From: Azotimanducus sp965220185
GTDB lineage: Bacteria; Pseudomonadota; Gammaproteobacteria; Pseudomonadales; Azotimanducaceae
DNA: 64,000 nucleotides
Direction of reading: 5' to 3'
NCBI GenBank assembly: GCA_965220185.1
Contig: OZ244807.1
Location: forward strand, 2,294,001-2,358,000
The translations under genes and the position numbers were made by a program. The notes beneath the pieces are model-generated. The model was not told where the DNA came from. It saw only the letters and a list, made by a program, of their open reading frames with translations, and searched no databases. Each line of letters opens with the position of its first letter. Within the stretch, counting starts at the first letter, position 1. Of the stretch, positions 1-10,100 are shown in pieces.

Positions 1-596
1 TCCCCGTTTGCCACAGCCTCGTTGATCAGGCCGTACTTGGCGGCGGTGTCGGCATTGATCGGCTCGCCGCGCATAATGAAATCGAGCCCAGCGCGCTTCG
101 GCATGAGCCGAAAAAGGCCAGCCATCACCATGAACGGCCAGATGCCTCGCTTGATCTCAGGCGCTGAAAACTTGGCATGACGCGCCGCGATGGCATGGGT
201 CGCGTTGCAGACAAGAAGCAACGCACCAGCAAGCACGCCGCCTTGAATCTTGGCGATGACCGGCTTGTTGAGGTGGCGAATTCTCGTTGCCACATCGTCG
301 GTCTCACCGCGCTTTGGCACATTGGATACGCTCGCTTCGTCGGCATCGCCGCGCATGCCGCGCAAATCGGCGCCGGCACAAAAGACATCGCCTTTGGCTG
401 CGAGCACCACGACACGAATGCCACGCTCCGCACGGGCATAGTCAAACGCATAGACGAGCTCCGTCACCATCACGGAATTCATCGCGTTCTTGCGCTGCGG
501 CCGGTTGAGCGTGATCGTGAACACATGCCCTTCACGCGCAAGCTCGATAGTCTCGAAAACAAGGCCGTCGATGGAAAGTGGTGTATCGGTCGTCAT
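1..596 (-). CDS. Enoyl-CoA hydratase/isomerase, C-terminus cut by window edge
   Basis: Crotonase-fold protein of acyl-CoA catabolism, expected to hydrate or isomerise an enoyl-CoA in the cytoplasm. About 198 residues are visible, starting MTTDTPLSIDG at an ATG at 596. The N-terminal NRPQRKNAMNSV segment and the oxyanion-hole stretch GDVFCAGADLRG are typical of the family, as is the later HLNKPVIAKIQGG. The frame is open to position 1, so the C-terminal ~60-70 residues lie outside. Its ATG overlaps the stop of the AtuA-family gene (ATGA), indicating translational coupling and a shared pathway. Pairing with AtuA suggests branched or terpenoid acyl-CoA breakdown, but the substrate cannot be read from the sequence. 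Confidence 0.9.
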   Translation of the reverse strand, partial: MTTDTPLSIDGLVFETIELAREGHVFTITLNRPQRKNAMNSVMVTELVYAFDYARAERGIRVVVLAAKGDVFCAGADLRGMRGDADEASVSNVPKRGETDDVATRIRHLNKPVIAKIQGGVLAGALLLVCNATHAIAARHAKFSAPEIKRGIWPFMVMAGLFRLMPKRAGLDFIMRGEPINADTAAKYGLINEAVANG

Positions 597-2377
597 GAAG
601 ATTCCTCTGCAAGCAAGCGAGAAGGCACGTCAATGTACTTGGCGCGCAGGTATTCGCCAAGTGACTTAGCCTGCCCGTCGAGCCGGTTGTTCGACGACAC
701 GCCTTCGCGCAATACGCCGTGAATAAAGAAGTTCAGCGCCCGAAGGTTTGGCAGCTCGTAGCGGTCGATTGGATATTCGGCCATGTCCGGCAGCAGCGCC
801 TTGAGCCGATCGACATCGAGGAATGTGTAGAGAAAGGCGTAGCTTTCATCGGTCTTCGCCCAGACGCCGAGATTGGCGGCGCCACCCTTGTCACCAGAGC
901 GCGTGCCGAAGAGACGACCCAAAGGCACATGCGTTGTTTCGCCACTCGGCACGTCGGCAAGGCTCACAGGCGGATGCTGACAATCGATTTCCGGCAAGCC
1001 AAGCTGGCTGGTCGGCAACACTTCTTTCACTGCGCCATCGACATGCACGCGCTCGACGATGTGCCGACTGTCGACCAATGCCGGCCAGTGCACGAGCACC
1101 GGCGAACCCGAATTCACCACCGAACGCCCGCAATAGCCGGGATAGTTCGCGAGCGCGAGTTCGATCACCTTCGCCGAATAGAGCCGCCCGACGAGGTTCT
1201 GATCTTTTGATCGAAGATCGATGCACAGGCTCGCCATCGCCTCTTCGTTGCTGTCCGGATCGTTCTTGTCAGTGCGACGAAGCTCGATATTCACCTCGTC
1301 GAACTGATCGCGCCCGCCCAAGGCATCGAAGAGCGCATCAGTGAGAATCTCGGCCTTCTTCTCGATGTCGAGACCTGTCAGCAGAAGTTCGCTCGAATTG
1401 CGGTAGCCCGCCGAAGCGTTGATGCAGACCTTGTGCGTCGAAGGTGGGCTCGCCCCGCGGCAGCCGCTGACGCGCACACGGTCAACGCCAGCCTGCTCAA
1501 CCGACAAGGTATCGAAGTGCGCAATGACATCCGGATTGGCGTAAGCGGGCGCCCGGATTTCATAGAGAAGCTGCGCTGTCACTGTCCCGACCGAGACGAT
1601 GCCGCCGGTGTTGGGATGCTTGGTGACGGTAAAGCTGCCGTCGGATTCGACTTCGGCGATCGGAAAGCCGACATTGCGGAAGCTCGGCACTTCGTCAATG
1701 AACGAATAATTGCCGCCGGTCGCCTGCGGACCGCATTCGATGATGTGTCCCGCCGCGAGTGCGCCCGCCAAGGCATCGTAGTCATCACGCCGCCAGCCGA
1801 ACGCCCAAGCCGCCGGCCCCAAGGCAAGCGCGGCATCGGTCACGCGCGGGCAGATGACCACATCGGCGCCGGCATCGAACGCCGCTTTGATGCCGAAACC
1901 GCCGAGATAGGCGTTGGCGGTGACAGGCTGATAGTCGCTTTCTTGAAGCGCGATGTGACTGTCGATATTGATGAAGGCTTCGCCTGAGCGCTGCAAATCG
2001 GCCAACCTCGGCATGAGGTCGTCGCCATCGATATAGGCCACCTTGACATCGATGCCAAGCTCGCTCGCCAAAGCCTCCACGCGCGCTGCGAGCGATGCCG
2101 GATTCAGTCCGCCAGCATTGCTGACAATTTTGACGCCGCGCTCCATGCACGGCGCGAGCACGTCTTGAAGCTGTTTCAAGAAGGTCCCGACATAGCCCAA
2201 ATGCTCGCCGCGCGATTGCCGCTGGCTGTGCAAGATCGCCATGGTGAGTTCGGCAAGATAGTCGCCGGTCAAGACATCGATTGGGCCGCCCTCGACCATT
2301 TCCCGCGCCGCCGACAAGCGATCACCGTAGAAACCGCTGCAATTGGCGATGCGCACTATTCCGTCAGAGGTTGGCAT
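593..2377 (-). CDS. AtuA family protein (DUF1446)
   Basis: 594-residue member of the AtuA/DUF1446 family, named after acyclic terpene utilisation in Pseudomonas; the biochemical role of the family is not settled. The N-terminal IANCSGFYGDR and GDYLAELTM are family hallmarks. The long first domain (about residues 1-460) is followed by the smaller AtuA-like C-terminal domain, recognisable from RLFGTRSGDKGGAANLGV near residue 490. The ATG start at 2377 lies next to a short divergent promoter region shared with the SDR gene at 2467. The stop overlaps the start of the downstream enoyl-CoA hydratase. The pair probably acts in acyl-CoA catabolism (inference from context). Confidence 0.88.
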   Translation of the reverse strand: MPTSDGIVRIANCSGFYGDRLSAAREMVEGGPIDVLTGDYLAELTMAILHSQRQSRGEHLGYVGTFLKQLQDVLAPCMERGVKIVSNAGGLNPASLAARVEALASELGIDVKVAYIDGDDLMPRLADLQRSGEAFINIDSHIALQESDYQPVTANAYLGGFGIKAAFDAGADVVICPRVTDAALALGPAAWAFGWRRDDYDALAGALAAGHIIECGPQATGGNYSFIDEVPSFRNVGFPIAEVESDGSFTVTKHPNTGGIVSVGTVTAQLLYEIRAPAYANPDVIAHFDTLSVEQAGVDRVRVSGCRGASPPSTHKVCINASAGYRNSSELLLTGLDIEKKAEILTDALFDALGGRDQFDEVNIELRRTDKNDPDSNEEAMASLCIDLRSKDQNLVGRLYSAKVIELALANYPGYCGRSVVNSGSPVLVHWPALVDSRHIVERVHVDGAVKEVLPTSQLGLPEIDCQHPPVSLADVPSGETTHVPLGRLFGTRSGDKGGAANLGVWAKTDESYAFLYTFLDVDRLKALLPDMAEYPIDRYELPNLRALNFFIHGVLREGVSSNNRLDGQAKSLGEYLRAKYIDVPSRLLAEESS

Positions 2378-2466
2378 GTGTTGTGCCTCGCTTCAACACC
2401 AAGTCATTCTAGCCATATCGATCATGCTACTGTGCCACTCTTTTCGCACAGAAAGGAAGTACGAAG

Positions 2467-3141
2467 GTGGCGCGAGTTCTGATCACCGGCGCGGGACGCG
2501 GCATCGGCAAAGCGCTCACTGAGCAGTATGTAGCGGCGGGCGATGAAGTGATCGCATGCGTTCGCGATCCAAAGAGATGCGAAGGGCTCGCCGGCGGCAA
2601 GGCGGCGCTTCAAGTCTTGGATGCGGGCAATCCCGAATCGATCGATGCTGTGCGCCAAGCCCTCGGCGATACGCCCATCGACATACTCGTTAACAACGCC
2701 GGGGCGGCCGGCGGCAGGCGGCAGACGCTCGACGATCTTGACCTCGACGAATGGCGGCGGACGCTCGACGTCAACACCATCGGGCCAATTCTGATCGCAC
2801 GCGCCTTCAAATCAAATTTGGCGGCAAGCGGCAACGGCAAGCTGATGAACGTGACCAGCCAACTGGCCGCATCGACTTGGCCGTTCGGCGGCATGTACAT
2901 TTATTCATCGACCAAGGCAGCGCTTTCAAGAGCGACGCAGATCCTCGCGATTGACTGGAAGGAAGCGCCGATCACTGTCGCGCTCATGCACCCGGGCTGG
3001 GTCAAGACCGATATGGGCGGCCCGAACGCAGATATCACGCCCGAGGAAAGCGCCGCTGGCATCATTTCGGTCATTGCCAAGATGGCCAAGGCGGATTCAG
3101 GCACCTTCTACAAATGGAACGGGGAAGTCCATCCTTGGTAG
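2467..3141 (+). CDS. Short-chain dehydrogenase/reductase (SDR)
   Basis: 224-residue classical SDR, an NAD(P)-dependent oxidoreductase of unknown substrate. It has the N-terminal TGAGRGIGKAL nucleotide-binding motif, NNAGAAGG, and the catalytic YSSTKAA (YxxxK), followed by MHPGWVKTDMGG. Translation begins at a GTG at 2467, with AGGAAG about 10 bases upstream. It diverges from the AtuA-family gene across an ~90-bp intergenic region that must hold both promoters. Confidence 0.88.
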   Translation: MARVLITGAGRGIGKALTEQYVAAGDEVIACVRDPKRCEGLAGGKAALQVLDAGNPESIDAVRQALGDTPIDILVNNAGAAGGRRQTLDDLDLDEWRRTLDVNTIGPILIARAFKSNLAASGNGKLMNVTSQLAASTWPFGGMYIYSSTKAALSRATQILAIDWKEAPITVALMHPGWVKTDMGGPNADITPEESAAGIISVIAKMAKADSGTFYKWNGEVHPW

Positions 3142-3156
3142 CGCTCAGCTCAGCGC

Positions 3157-3912
3157 CTAGCTTGCCTCCAAGTAGAGCGCTTCGAGCCGCGAGCGCCGCG
3201 ATTCGGTCATCCCGAGGCCGCGCTCAAGATAGGCATCAAAGCTCCCCCATGCGGCATCGAGTGCAGCGAAAGCCGCATCAAGAAAGCTCGCCCTCGCCTG
3301 CGCAACATCCTTCGCGTACTCAGGCGTGAAATCGAGGTTGTAATACGCCTTCAAACGAGGCGCAATGAAACGCCCGAAGTCAAGCGTTTCATTGGTACGC
3401 AGATAGTCTTGCATGACCGTTGATTCTGAGACGCCGAGGCAACGCAGCAGCACCGCCGCAGCGAATCCGGTGCGATCTTTCCCTGCTGTGCAGTGTACGA
3501 GCGATGCGCCCGTCTCAAGATTCAGCAATTCATCGAAATACCGGGCGTAGACATGGGCGTGATCTTCGGCGAGCTCGACGTAAATGGTTTCGAGTCGCTC
3601 GGCGCGCTGATCTGGCGTGACGCCCTTGGTATCAAGCGGCAGCGCGGCGAGGCGTTTGCCTGGCTCGATGGGCAGTTGCAAGTGGCGCGGCGAACAGACC
3701 AGCGGCGGCGTTGGCGTCGCGGTATATTCTTCGTGACTGCGAAGGTCGCAGACAAGACGTAAATCGAACGCCGCCAAGCGCGCTTGATCGGCTGCATCGA
3801 GGTCGCACAAGAGACCGGAACGGAACAAGCGACCTCGCGCAACGCGCCTGCCATCCTCGGTGTCATAGCCACCGAAATCCCTGAAATTCGCCACGCTGTC
3901 AAGTTCACTCAT
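3157..3912 (-). CDS. Tyrosine-protein phosphatase family protein
   Basis: 251-residue protein of the bacterial tyrosine phosphatase family (Y_phosphatase3 type), expected to hydrolyse phosphotyrosine or phosphoinositide-like esters. It opens with VANFRDFGGY and GRLFRSG, characteristic of this family. It carries the P-loop HCTAGKDRTG with catalytic Cys141, the loop Lys-Asp and Arg. The gene is convergent with the SDR at 2467, with 15 bp between the stops. No signal peptide or membrane segment is visible. Confidence 0.87.
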   Translation of the reverse strand: MSELDSVANFRDFGGYDTEDGRRVARGRLFRSGLLCDLDAADQARLAAFDLRLVCDLRSHEEYTATPTPPLVCSPRHLQLPIEPGKRLAALPLDTKGVTPDQRAERLETIYVELAEDHAHVYARYFDELLNLETGASLVHCTAGKDRTGFAAAVLLRCLGVSESTVMQDYLRTNETLDFGRFIAPRLKAYYNLDFTPEYAKDVAQARASFLDAAFAALDAAWGSFDAYLERGLGMTESRRSRLEALYLEAS

Positions 3913-4051
3913 GTCGGTTCGTGTTGATCAAGAGCGCACATTATGACGGTGTGAGCACTCCGAAGGGTGCGCATTTGCTTGCTCTGCCGCGCCCGCACCG
4001 CCATAATCCTTCACTTAGCGTTTGCCATAAGCATCCTTGGAGATCACAGGC

Positions 4052-4816
4052 ATGGCCGCAGCCGCCTTGGACATACCCGCACATCTACTTGCCGATCCTA
4101 TTGCTCCCGAAATTGTGTGGGAGAAAGGCTCTCTCGGCTCCCCTGTCCTTGTCCTGAAAGGGGGACACCCGGAAGTGCTAAAGGCTATGACGGCAGCCTA
4201 CGGCAAGCGGTTCAGAAAAGGCTGGCGCGATCTCGCGCAAGGACTTGCCGTGTTTATGGCGCCATCCATGAGCCATGAGACAACTGCCTTTGAGGTCGGC
4301 GATTTGGTGCGGGCCATCTGCGCCTCAAAGAAGCTCGCCGCCGTCTCCCTGAAATCCACGACGCTTCGCCTTCAAAATGGCGGCGCCGAGCCAGACGAGT
4401 CTTTTTTCATCGGCGAAAAGGCGCAGCGCTACTCGAAGCTGCGGCGTCAACAGGGCGTATCAGCAGCGAACAACGCCTTTGACGGCATCCCCGCGGACCT
4501 CGTCGTCGAGGTGGAGCACACCCATTACGATGAGACCAAGCGCGGCATCTACCGAAATGCTGGCGTCACAGAGATGTGGGAGATGACGACTCATACGGAA
4601 AGTGACCAACACGTTATCGTCAACCTGCAGGCACCCGGCAATCCTCAGCCATCAGCGGCCTCCAGCGTGGTGCCCGGTGTCCGCAGTGATGGACTCGAAG
4701 AGGCGTTGCACGTGCTGCGAGAGATCGGCGGGGGCTTCGCGTTCGCCAATGCCTTGGGGCAAGGGCTGCCAGTCGCACTCCGCCTGCTCAAGGCTGCCGC
4801 GGGCAAGTCCGAGTAA
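4052..4816 (+). CDS. Uma2-like (DUF820) putative nuclease-fold protein
   Basis: 254 residues. The central ADLVVEVEHTHYDETKR followed by YRNAGVTEMWEM matches the Uma2/DUF820 pattern (a PD-(D/E)XK-like fold of unsettled function). An ATG at 4052 with GGAG 9 bases upstream is preferred over the TTG at 4037 that also opens the frame. The C-terminal ~60 residues look unrelated to the core domain. The gene stands alone, and a MITE begins 21 bp after its stop. Function unproven. Confidence 0.6.
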   Translation: MAAAALDIPAHLLADPIAPEIVWEKGSLGSPVLVLKGGHPEVLKAMTAAYGKRFRKGWRDLAQGLAVFMAPSMSHETTAFEVGDLVRAICASKKLAAVSLKSTTLRLQNGGAEPDESFFIGEKAQRYSKLRRQQGVSAANNAFDGIPADLVVEVEHTHYDETKRGIYRNAGVTEMWEMTTHTESDQHVIVNLQAPGNPQPSAASSVVPGVRSDGLEEALHVLREIGGGFAFANALGQGLPVALRLLKAAAGKSE

Positions 4817-4837
4817 TCACACTCGACCGCCGGTTGC

Positions 4838-5104
4838 TAGTGTCCTGTGTCATAAATAAGTGTGGATTCAGCGCGCAGGAGAAGGGCTGTGGCGAGGCAC
4901 GCCCCGCAGGGAATACCTGGCCGTATTGCCAAGGGACGTAACGCGGCCACAGCCCTTCTCCTGCGCGCCCTTCGGGAGCGAGCACAATCGCCGACGGCTG
5001 CGTTGCAGCCCTTGGCAATATGCCCGATATTCCCTGCGGACTGCGCCTTGCCATCAACGATTGTGCTCACTCTGAACCACGCTTATTTATGACACAGGAC
5101 ACTA
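4838..5104. mobile_element. MITE-1 copy A (TA-flanked, two hairpin modules)
   Basis: 267-bp non-autonomous element bounded by TA on both sides. The terminal inverted repeats begin GTGTCCTGTGTCATAAATAA on the left, and the complementary sequence forms the right end. Inside are two nested hairpins. The first has 23-bp arms (roughly 4871-4893 and 4945-4967) around core C1 (4896-4944). The second has arms at about 4979-4989 and 5058-5068 around core C2 (5000-5047). It encodes no protein. TA flanks suggest mobilisation by an IS630/Tc1-mariner-type transposase (inference). It ends 33 bp before the start of the nucleotidyltransferase gene and may supply its leader or promoter. Confidence 0.85.
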
Positions 5105-5137
5105 GAATAGGCATCGCCAACGCAGCTGTGAGCGCTT

Positions 5138-6124
5138 GTGCAAGTCTCAATCCCTGAAGACATCCAATTAAGCGCGCAAACTGCATTGGAGCGCATCGAG
5201 GGCCGTGCGGCTGTATTGTTCGGCTCACGCGCTCGCGATGATTGGCAAGAGAATAGCGATTGGGATATCGCCTTCATCGCCGCGCATGAAACGGCATCTG
5301 AATTGGATGAAAACGTGTTTCATGATGTCCGCGAAACAGGCCGGGAAGTCAACTGCATTGTGGTGCCCGAATCAGTGCTCCGTTCAAGGGCGTGCTATCT
5401 CGGCAGCGTGCAACGCGCCATTGTCCGTGACGGCGTATTGGTTGCCGGAGACTATGATTTAGAAGCATTGAAGGGGGTGCCTCTCAGAATGGATGCGTTG
5501 ACATTTGTGAACCATCTCGTGACGGCAGAGAAGCAGATACGATCAGCAGCCGAGGCCTACACTCGTGTGGCTCAAGGGGATCAGGACATGGTCCGTGATT
5601 TATCGGACTGTGCTGAATTTGTCAGCGCAAGTGCGGATGCCGCCGAGCGGCTTGGCAAAGCCATGTTGATGCGTCTCGGTCTTGATCCGAAGCAAACGCA
5701 TGACATGAATGCACTGGCTGATCAAGCCCTGAACGCAGGGCATCGAAAAGAAGCTGGGATGCTTCGATCACTCAACGGGAACACAAAGAACGATCATGTG
5801 GCACATGATGAAGTGCAAGATTCGCTCGTTGAGGGGTGCCTGAGGGCAGGCCCGAGATACGCGGGCGTGCTCGCGCTGTATGGCGAAATGATGCAAGCCT
5901 TGCCGGACGACGTGACAAAACAGGAAATAATCGACAAGAAAAAACAAAGAGACGGCGCACTCTCCACCCTTGAGTTCACCGTGACGTCGTTTGAGAATCG
6001 CGAAAGGCTCGCGAAAGAGGAGCGAATGCCTGAGGTCGAAGCGCTTCTCAAGCAGCGCTTTGTGATTGCGCAAAGCGCTTCTGAAGCCTTGAGCGCATTC
6101 AATCGTGGGAGCGAACGAGATTAA
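5138..6124 (+). CDS. MNT-type nucleotidyltransferase fused to a helical (HEPN-like) domain
   Basis: 328 residues. The N-terminal ~110 residues form a minimal nucleotidyltransferase: LFGSRARDDWQENSDWDIAFI contains the GSxA...SDxD metal-binding signature. The remainder is helical, with NGNTKNDHVAHDE near residue 210, and resembles HEPN partners found beside MNT proteins; the canonical RxxxxH HEPN motif is not clear. MNT/HEPN pairs are usually two-gene toxin-antitoxin systems in which the MNT protein modifies the HEPN toxin; here both parts sit in one chain. The start is GTG at 5138, just after MITE-1 copy A. The long C-terminal tail is lysine- and glutamate-rich. Confidence 0.65.
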   Translation: MQVSIPEDIQLSAQTALERIEGRAAVLFGSRARDDWQENSDWDIAFIAAHETASELDENVFHDVRETGREVNCIVVPESVLRSRACYLGSVQRAIVRDGVLVAGDYDLEALKGVPLRMDALTFVNHLVTAEKQIRSAAEAYTRVAQGDQDMVRDLSDCAEFVSASADAAERLGKAMLMRLGLDPKQTHDMNALADQALNAGHRKEAGMLRSLNGNTKNDHVAHDEVQDSLVEGCLRAGPRYAGVLALYGEMMQALPDDVTKQEIIDKKKQRDGALSTLEFTVTSFENRERLAKEERMPEVEALLKQRFVIAQSASEALSAFNRGSERD

Positions 6125-6407
6125 GCAGATCAAGGATTCGCACGGCAAAAACCTTTTGAGTGCTGATTTTCTCGACAGAGGCATACTCGAATACGCCCAT
6201 ATACAACCCACCTTTGGGCCTGCCGAAAGCCAAGCGGCGCTGATCGCAAAACCTCTGTCAGCTTCGCCGCCGCAGGTGGAGCGTTGAAAGATGTCCGCGG
6301 CGAATCGACTTCTCCCGCGCCGATGCCGCATTGACGGATTCAAGCGTCGGGGCGACTTCTATAAGCTTCTTGCGCTGTCGCATCCTTGCGGTCATTGCTC
6401 ACTCGTT
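6125..6407. other. Intergenic region with no convincing gene
   Basis: 283 bp between the convergent MNT-like gene and vapC. A 60-codon frame starting GTG at 6105 overlaps the end of the MNT gene, but it has no recognisable domain or ribosome-binding site. I see no RNA gene, and no strong hairpin followed by a T-run. Confidence 0.4.
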
Positions 6408-6833
6408 TCATCCGGGCAATACGCGAAACCCTTCGATTTCTGCCGCCTTTGACAATCTCTTGTCCAAAGAAACGAACTCAAACGCCTGTCCCAACCGCTC
6501 GCGCATCAGCAAAGCGGCTGCCAACTGCCCTGCATCAGCTGCCCTCAACACATGATGAGAAAGCAGAGAAATGGCTCGCGCACGCACGGCGAAGAAGTCC
6601 GAGACCTCATACCAATCGGCGGCAGAAGATACGAGCCATTCGAGGATCCTGCGTCTTTGCGCAGGGGAAAAGTCGCCGAATCGATTGCGGCGTTCAATCG
6701 CACTGATAATTTCTGCTCGAGTCCATGCCCATGTAGCAATGGTCTGATTCTCCTGCACCAGTCGGCGAATCACGGTGGTGCCAGATTCCCTCACAAACTG
6801 TGAAACAAGTGCAGACGAATCCCAGTACCTCAC
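6408..6833 (-). CDS. vapC: PIN-domain toxin, VapC family
   Basis: 141-residue PIN ribonuclease. The N-terminal YWDSSALV gives the first catalytic Asp. TRAEIISAI supplies the acidic residue of the second motif. RAADAGQLAAAL and FVSLDKRL supply the C-terminal Asp residues. VapC toxins cut tRNA or rRNA and stall translation. Its ATG overlaps the stop of the antitoxin gene (ATGA), so the pair is co-translated. It lies directly downstream of the helicase operon on the same strand. Confidence 0.87.
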   Translation of the reverse strand: MRYWDSSALVSQFVRESGTTVIRRLVQENQTIATWAWTRAEIISAIERRNRFGDFSPAQRRRILEWLVSSAADWYEVSDFFAVRARAISLLSHHVLRAADAGQLAAALLMRERLGQAFEFVSLDKRLSKAAEIEGFRVLPG

Positions 6834-7108
6834 AATTGACTGCCACGCTCTTCTAGCAGCGTCTCTAGCAAACTGAAGGGCAGCTCCATAGGAGGCCTTT
6901 CGAGCACCTTACGTGCGCACCCTCTACCTTGCGTGAGCACACCTTCCCGGACAAGGGCATCTAGGGCAGATTGCTCTACCTTTGCTGGGGGCGTGATTCG
7001 GGCGACAGGGTTGCCGCGATCAAGCACTTCGACTTCACCACCATCACGAACCTCGCGAATGTAGCGCGATAGGTTCTCTTCCAAGTCACTGATTGATACG
7101 CTTGTCAT
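6830..7108 (-). CDS. Phd/YefM-type antitoxin
   Basis: 92-residue antitoxin. The N-terminal SISDLEENLSRYIREV followed by GNPVARITPP is the Phd/YefM DNA-binding fold; the C-terminal half should bind and neutralise the VapC toxin encoded next. The family represses its own promoter, and an inverted repeat (7112-7132) sits immediately upstream of the ATG. Only about 30 bp separate it from the helicase stop, so read-through from the defence-like operon is possible. Confidence 0.85.
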   Translation of the reverse strand: MTSVSISDLEENLSRYIREVRDGGEVEVLDRGNPVARITPPAKVEQSALDALVREGVLTQGRGCARKVLERPPMELPFSLLETLLEERGSQL

Positions 7109-7111
7109 GCT

Positions 7112-7132
7112 GAGTACTATGCCGTGCTACTC
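7112..7132. promoter_or_regulatory. Candidate operator of the Phd/VapC module
   Basis: GAGTA, 11 bases, TACTC: a perfect interrupted inverted repeat within 24 bp of the antitoxin start. Position and symmetry fit autoregulation by a Phd-type dimer. This is inference. Confidence 0.4.
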
Positions 7133-7140
7133 AAAAGTAA

Positions 7141-10100
7141 TCAAGACCTCATTCGAGCATCGACAGACTGTTTGATCGATTCGATGGTGATCGATCTACC
7201 GACCTCGTTGAACTGCGGTTCGGCACCAAACAGCCTTGATGGATTTGTGACGTACAACGGCTCGTGCACCCGCCCTCGCTCGACAAGCACTGTCGCCAGA
7301 ATATAGGCTTCTTTGGCATTAAGCGCCGTCAGCATCTCGTTGCGAGTCACGGTGATCTCGCGCGCATCCGAACGGCGACCTTTGACTTCGATGAACCGCA
7401 AGCGACCCGTTGAAGGATCTCGACTCTCAATATCGTAGCCGCGATTTTGTGCTGAGATATCGTCGGGTTCGAACCCAAGGCTGCGCTCGACCTTCATGAC
7501 CTCATCCATGGCCTTGATTTCGATCTCCTTGCGACTGAGCGAGTCGGAGTCATCCACGACCGGAGCCTCTTCTGTTTTTGAAGACGGATCGTCGCTCTGT
7601 AGTAGTCTCGCGGGAACGACCAGTGCCGCGCCGCAAATCTCGGGCGGCAGCGGAGCCATATCGCGCTGCTTTGCAATCTCAGCGAGCCGAGTTTTCAATC
7701 GATCTCCGAGTACTTCTGCCTGACGACGGACGTTTTGCGAGTTTAGCGGTGGGCGCTTGCCCGCCCGTTCCTCGGCCTCAAGCTCAAACGCACGATGCTG
7801 TAGGTGGGCAATCTCGCGGTCTAATCGCTCTTTGACTTCGGCTTCTATCTTTTCGAGTTCTGCGAGGCGACGCGGTACCACTTCCTTCACATGTCGCGGC
7901 ACAAGCTCATTGATTGAGTACCCTTTCGCACGTTCTTCAAGCTCACCTATGAGCCACGGTGCATTCAGAAATGCCTGCGATCGGGCGCCCTCGGACTCGC
8001 TGGGCGCGCGGTAGTCCAAATGTGGCGCCGGTCCTCCATCGGTTATGCGACCGGTTTCGTCGATCCAGACAAACTGGAGCCGCTCAGAGACTAGCTGCGG
8101 TTTTCCAGTTCGCGTTGTCTGCCCGTCGCGAATGGCATGACGCAAAGCCACCAATACCATCGGTGACTCATGTCTATCAGAGGCGTCTACCAAAATCGCC
8201 CCACGTTGCAAATGGTCGCGATAACGTTGGAGGGTAAGATCGAGCAGCGAATCAAGCAGGGGGTGACCCGGTGCAACAAGAACGGCTTGAGGGACCTCTC
8301 TGACAGCATTTTTATCGAAGCAAATCCGTTGGTAGCGCGGCAGCACTGGAACCGCACGCCCAATCAAGCCACCCGACCCTTTCAAAATATCAGGCACCCG
8401 TGTCACTTCGAACCTACCTTTCTCACGTGCGCGTAGCTGCCCGCCTGCTTCAAGGAATGCCGCCTCAAAGAATGAGCCAATATGGTGAGGCTGCAGTCGC
8501 CAAGCCGCAGCCCGTTCCATCTGCTCGCGAGCGGCTCGGACTGTTTCCGGATCCACGCCCTCTCGCGTGAGTTTCTTGCGGGCAACCAAGTCATTGATGT
8601 GCGCTACATCCACGACTCCGTCAATGGTTTGGAATAGACGCTCGCGCACCTCTGGCTTTTCCCCGTAACGAATCGCTTCCACGAACAGCTCCCGCAAAGG
8701 ACGAGACTCGAAGAGCTCGCCGAGCACGTCGTAGACTTTTCCGCCAAGCGTTTCTCGGGCGGTCTCGAGCTTCTCGAGCAGGCGGCCATAGACGGCACCT
8801 TCGCGCGTCTCGCTCGCCACCAGATTCCACAAATGGCAGACCTCCGTCTGCCCAATACGATGAATGCGTCCGAAGCGCTGCTCCAAGCGATTAGGGTTCC
8901 ATGGCAGGTCATAATTGACCATCAGATGCGCGCCGCGTTGCAAATTCACACCTTCTCCCGCCGCATCGTTCGCCACAAGGAAGCGAACTTCGGGATCATC
9001 GTTGAACGCCGCTATGATTTCTCGACGACGGTCACGTGGCACTCCACCGTGAATCTCTGCCACGCTCCCAGCCTCGCAAGTGCGATCTCGGATTCGATTT
9101 GCCAAGTACCCGAGAGTGTCGCGGGCTTCCGTGAAAATAACCACCTTGCGAGCCACATCGTTTGCAGGGTCGTGAACGAGTCGATCGTCTAGGATGCGAT
9201 CGAGTTCTAGCCATTTGGCATCCTCGCGTGACTCTCGAAGCCTGCTCGCGAGTCGCTCTAGACGTTTAAGTTCATCGATCTCCGCTTGCAATTCGACCAC
9301 TGTCTGCGCAGCGGTGGCATGATCAAGAAGCTGTTCTTCGTACTTCTCGATCTCTTCTTCAGTCGCATCTTCGATTTCATCATCGTCCAGTGCCGACAAG
9401 ATTTTTGCTCTTCCCCTCGCGGTGCTCGAAGTGCGACGCTCTCCTCCATGCTGTTCCTCTTCTAATCGCGCTTCAAGCCGTGCTAAGCGACGCTTCAGAG
9501 ATCGGTGGATCGCGGCTGGCGAGGACGCCAAGCGCCGTTGAAGAATCTGCAACGCAAAACCAACATTGTTGCGCCGCCGAGAGCCATCTCGCTCAATACG
9601 ATCGGCGCGGTTCATTTCCTCTTGAACATAGCAAGTAACCGCGTCGTAAAGCTCTAACTCCAAGGCGGATAGCTGGTAGGAAACCGTGTAGGCGCGGCGC
9701 TCGGGAAACAGCGGACTTCCATCAAAGCGATACAACTCCTCCTTGGTCAGCCGGCGCATCATGTCTGAAGGATTAACTTTGTGAACACCATGACGGAACC
9801 TGCCTTCAAATCGGTCAGCATCCAGCAGTCCCATGAAAAGCTGAAAATCTTCTTCCTTACCGTTATGCGGCGTTGCAGTCATCAGCAAGAAATGGCGCGC
9901 ACGGCGGCCAGCAAGTGTGCCGAGCTGGAATCGCTTGGTGTACTTGATTTCTTGTCCGAAGAAGCTCGCCGACATGCGATGAGCTTCGTCACAAATGATC
10001 AGGTCCCATTCCGGCGCAGCTTCCAGCTTTGCCTTGAGTTCATCATTGCGGGCCACCATATCGAGTCGGGCAATGAGCATCGAGTGTTCATCGAAAGGAT

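Noticed and set aside
4861..5092. Several 70-90 residue ORFs inside MITE-1 copy A
   Set aside because: They arise from GC-rich hairpin arms on both strands and have no independent protein features.
6105..6287. 60-codon ORF after the MNT gene
   Set aside because: It overlaps the MNT stop, has no ribosome site or recognisable domain, and a 60-codon frame is expected by chance at this base composition.
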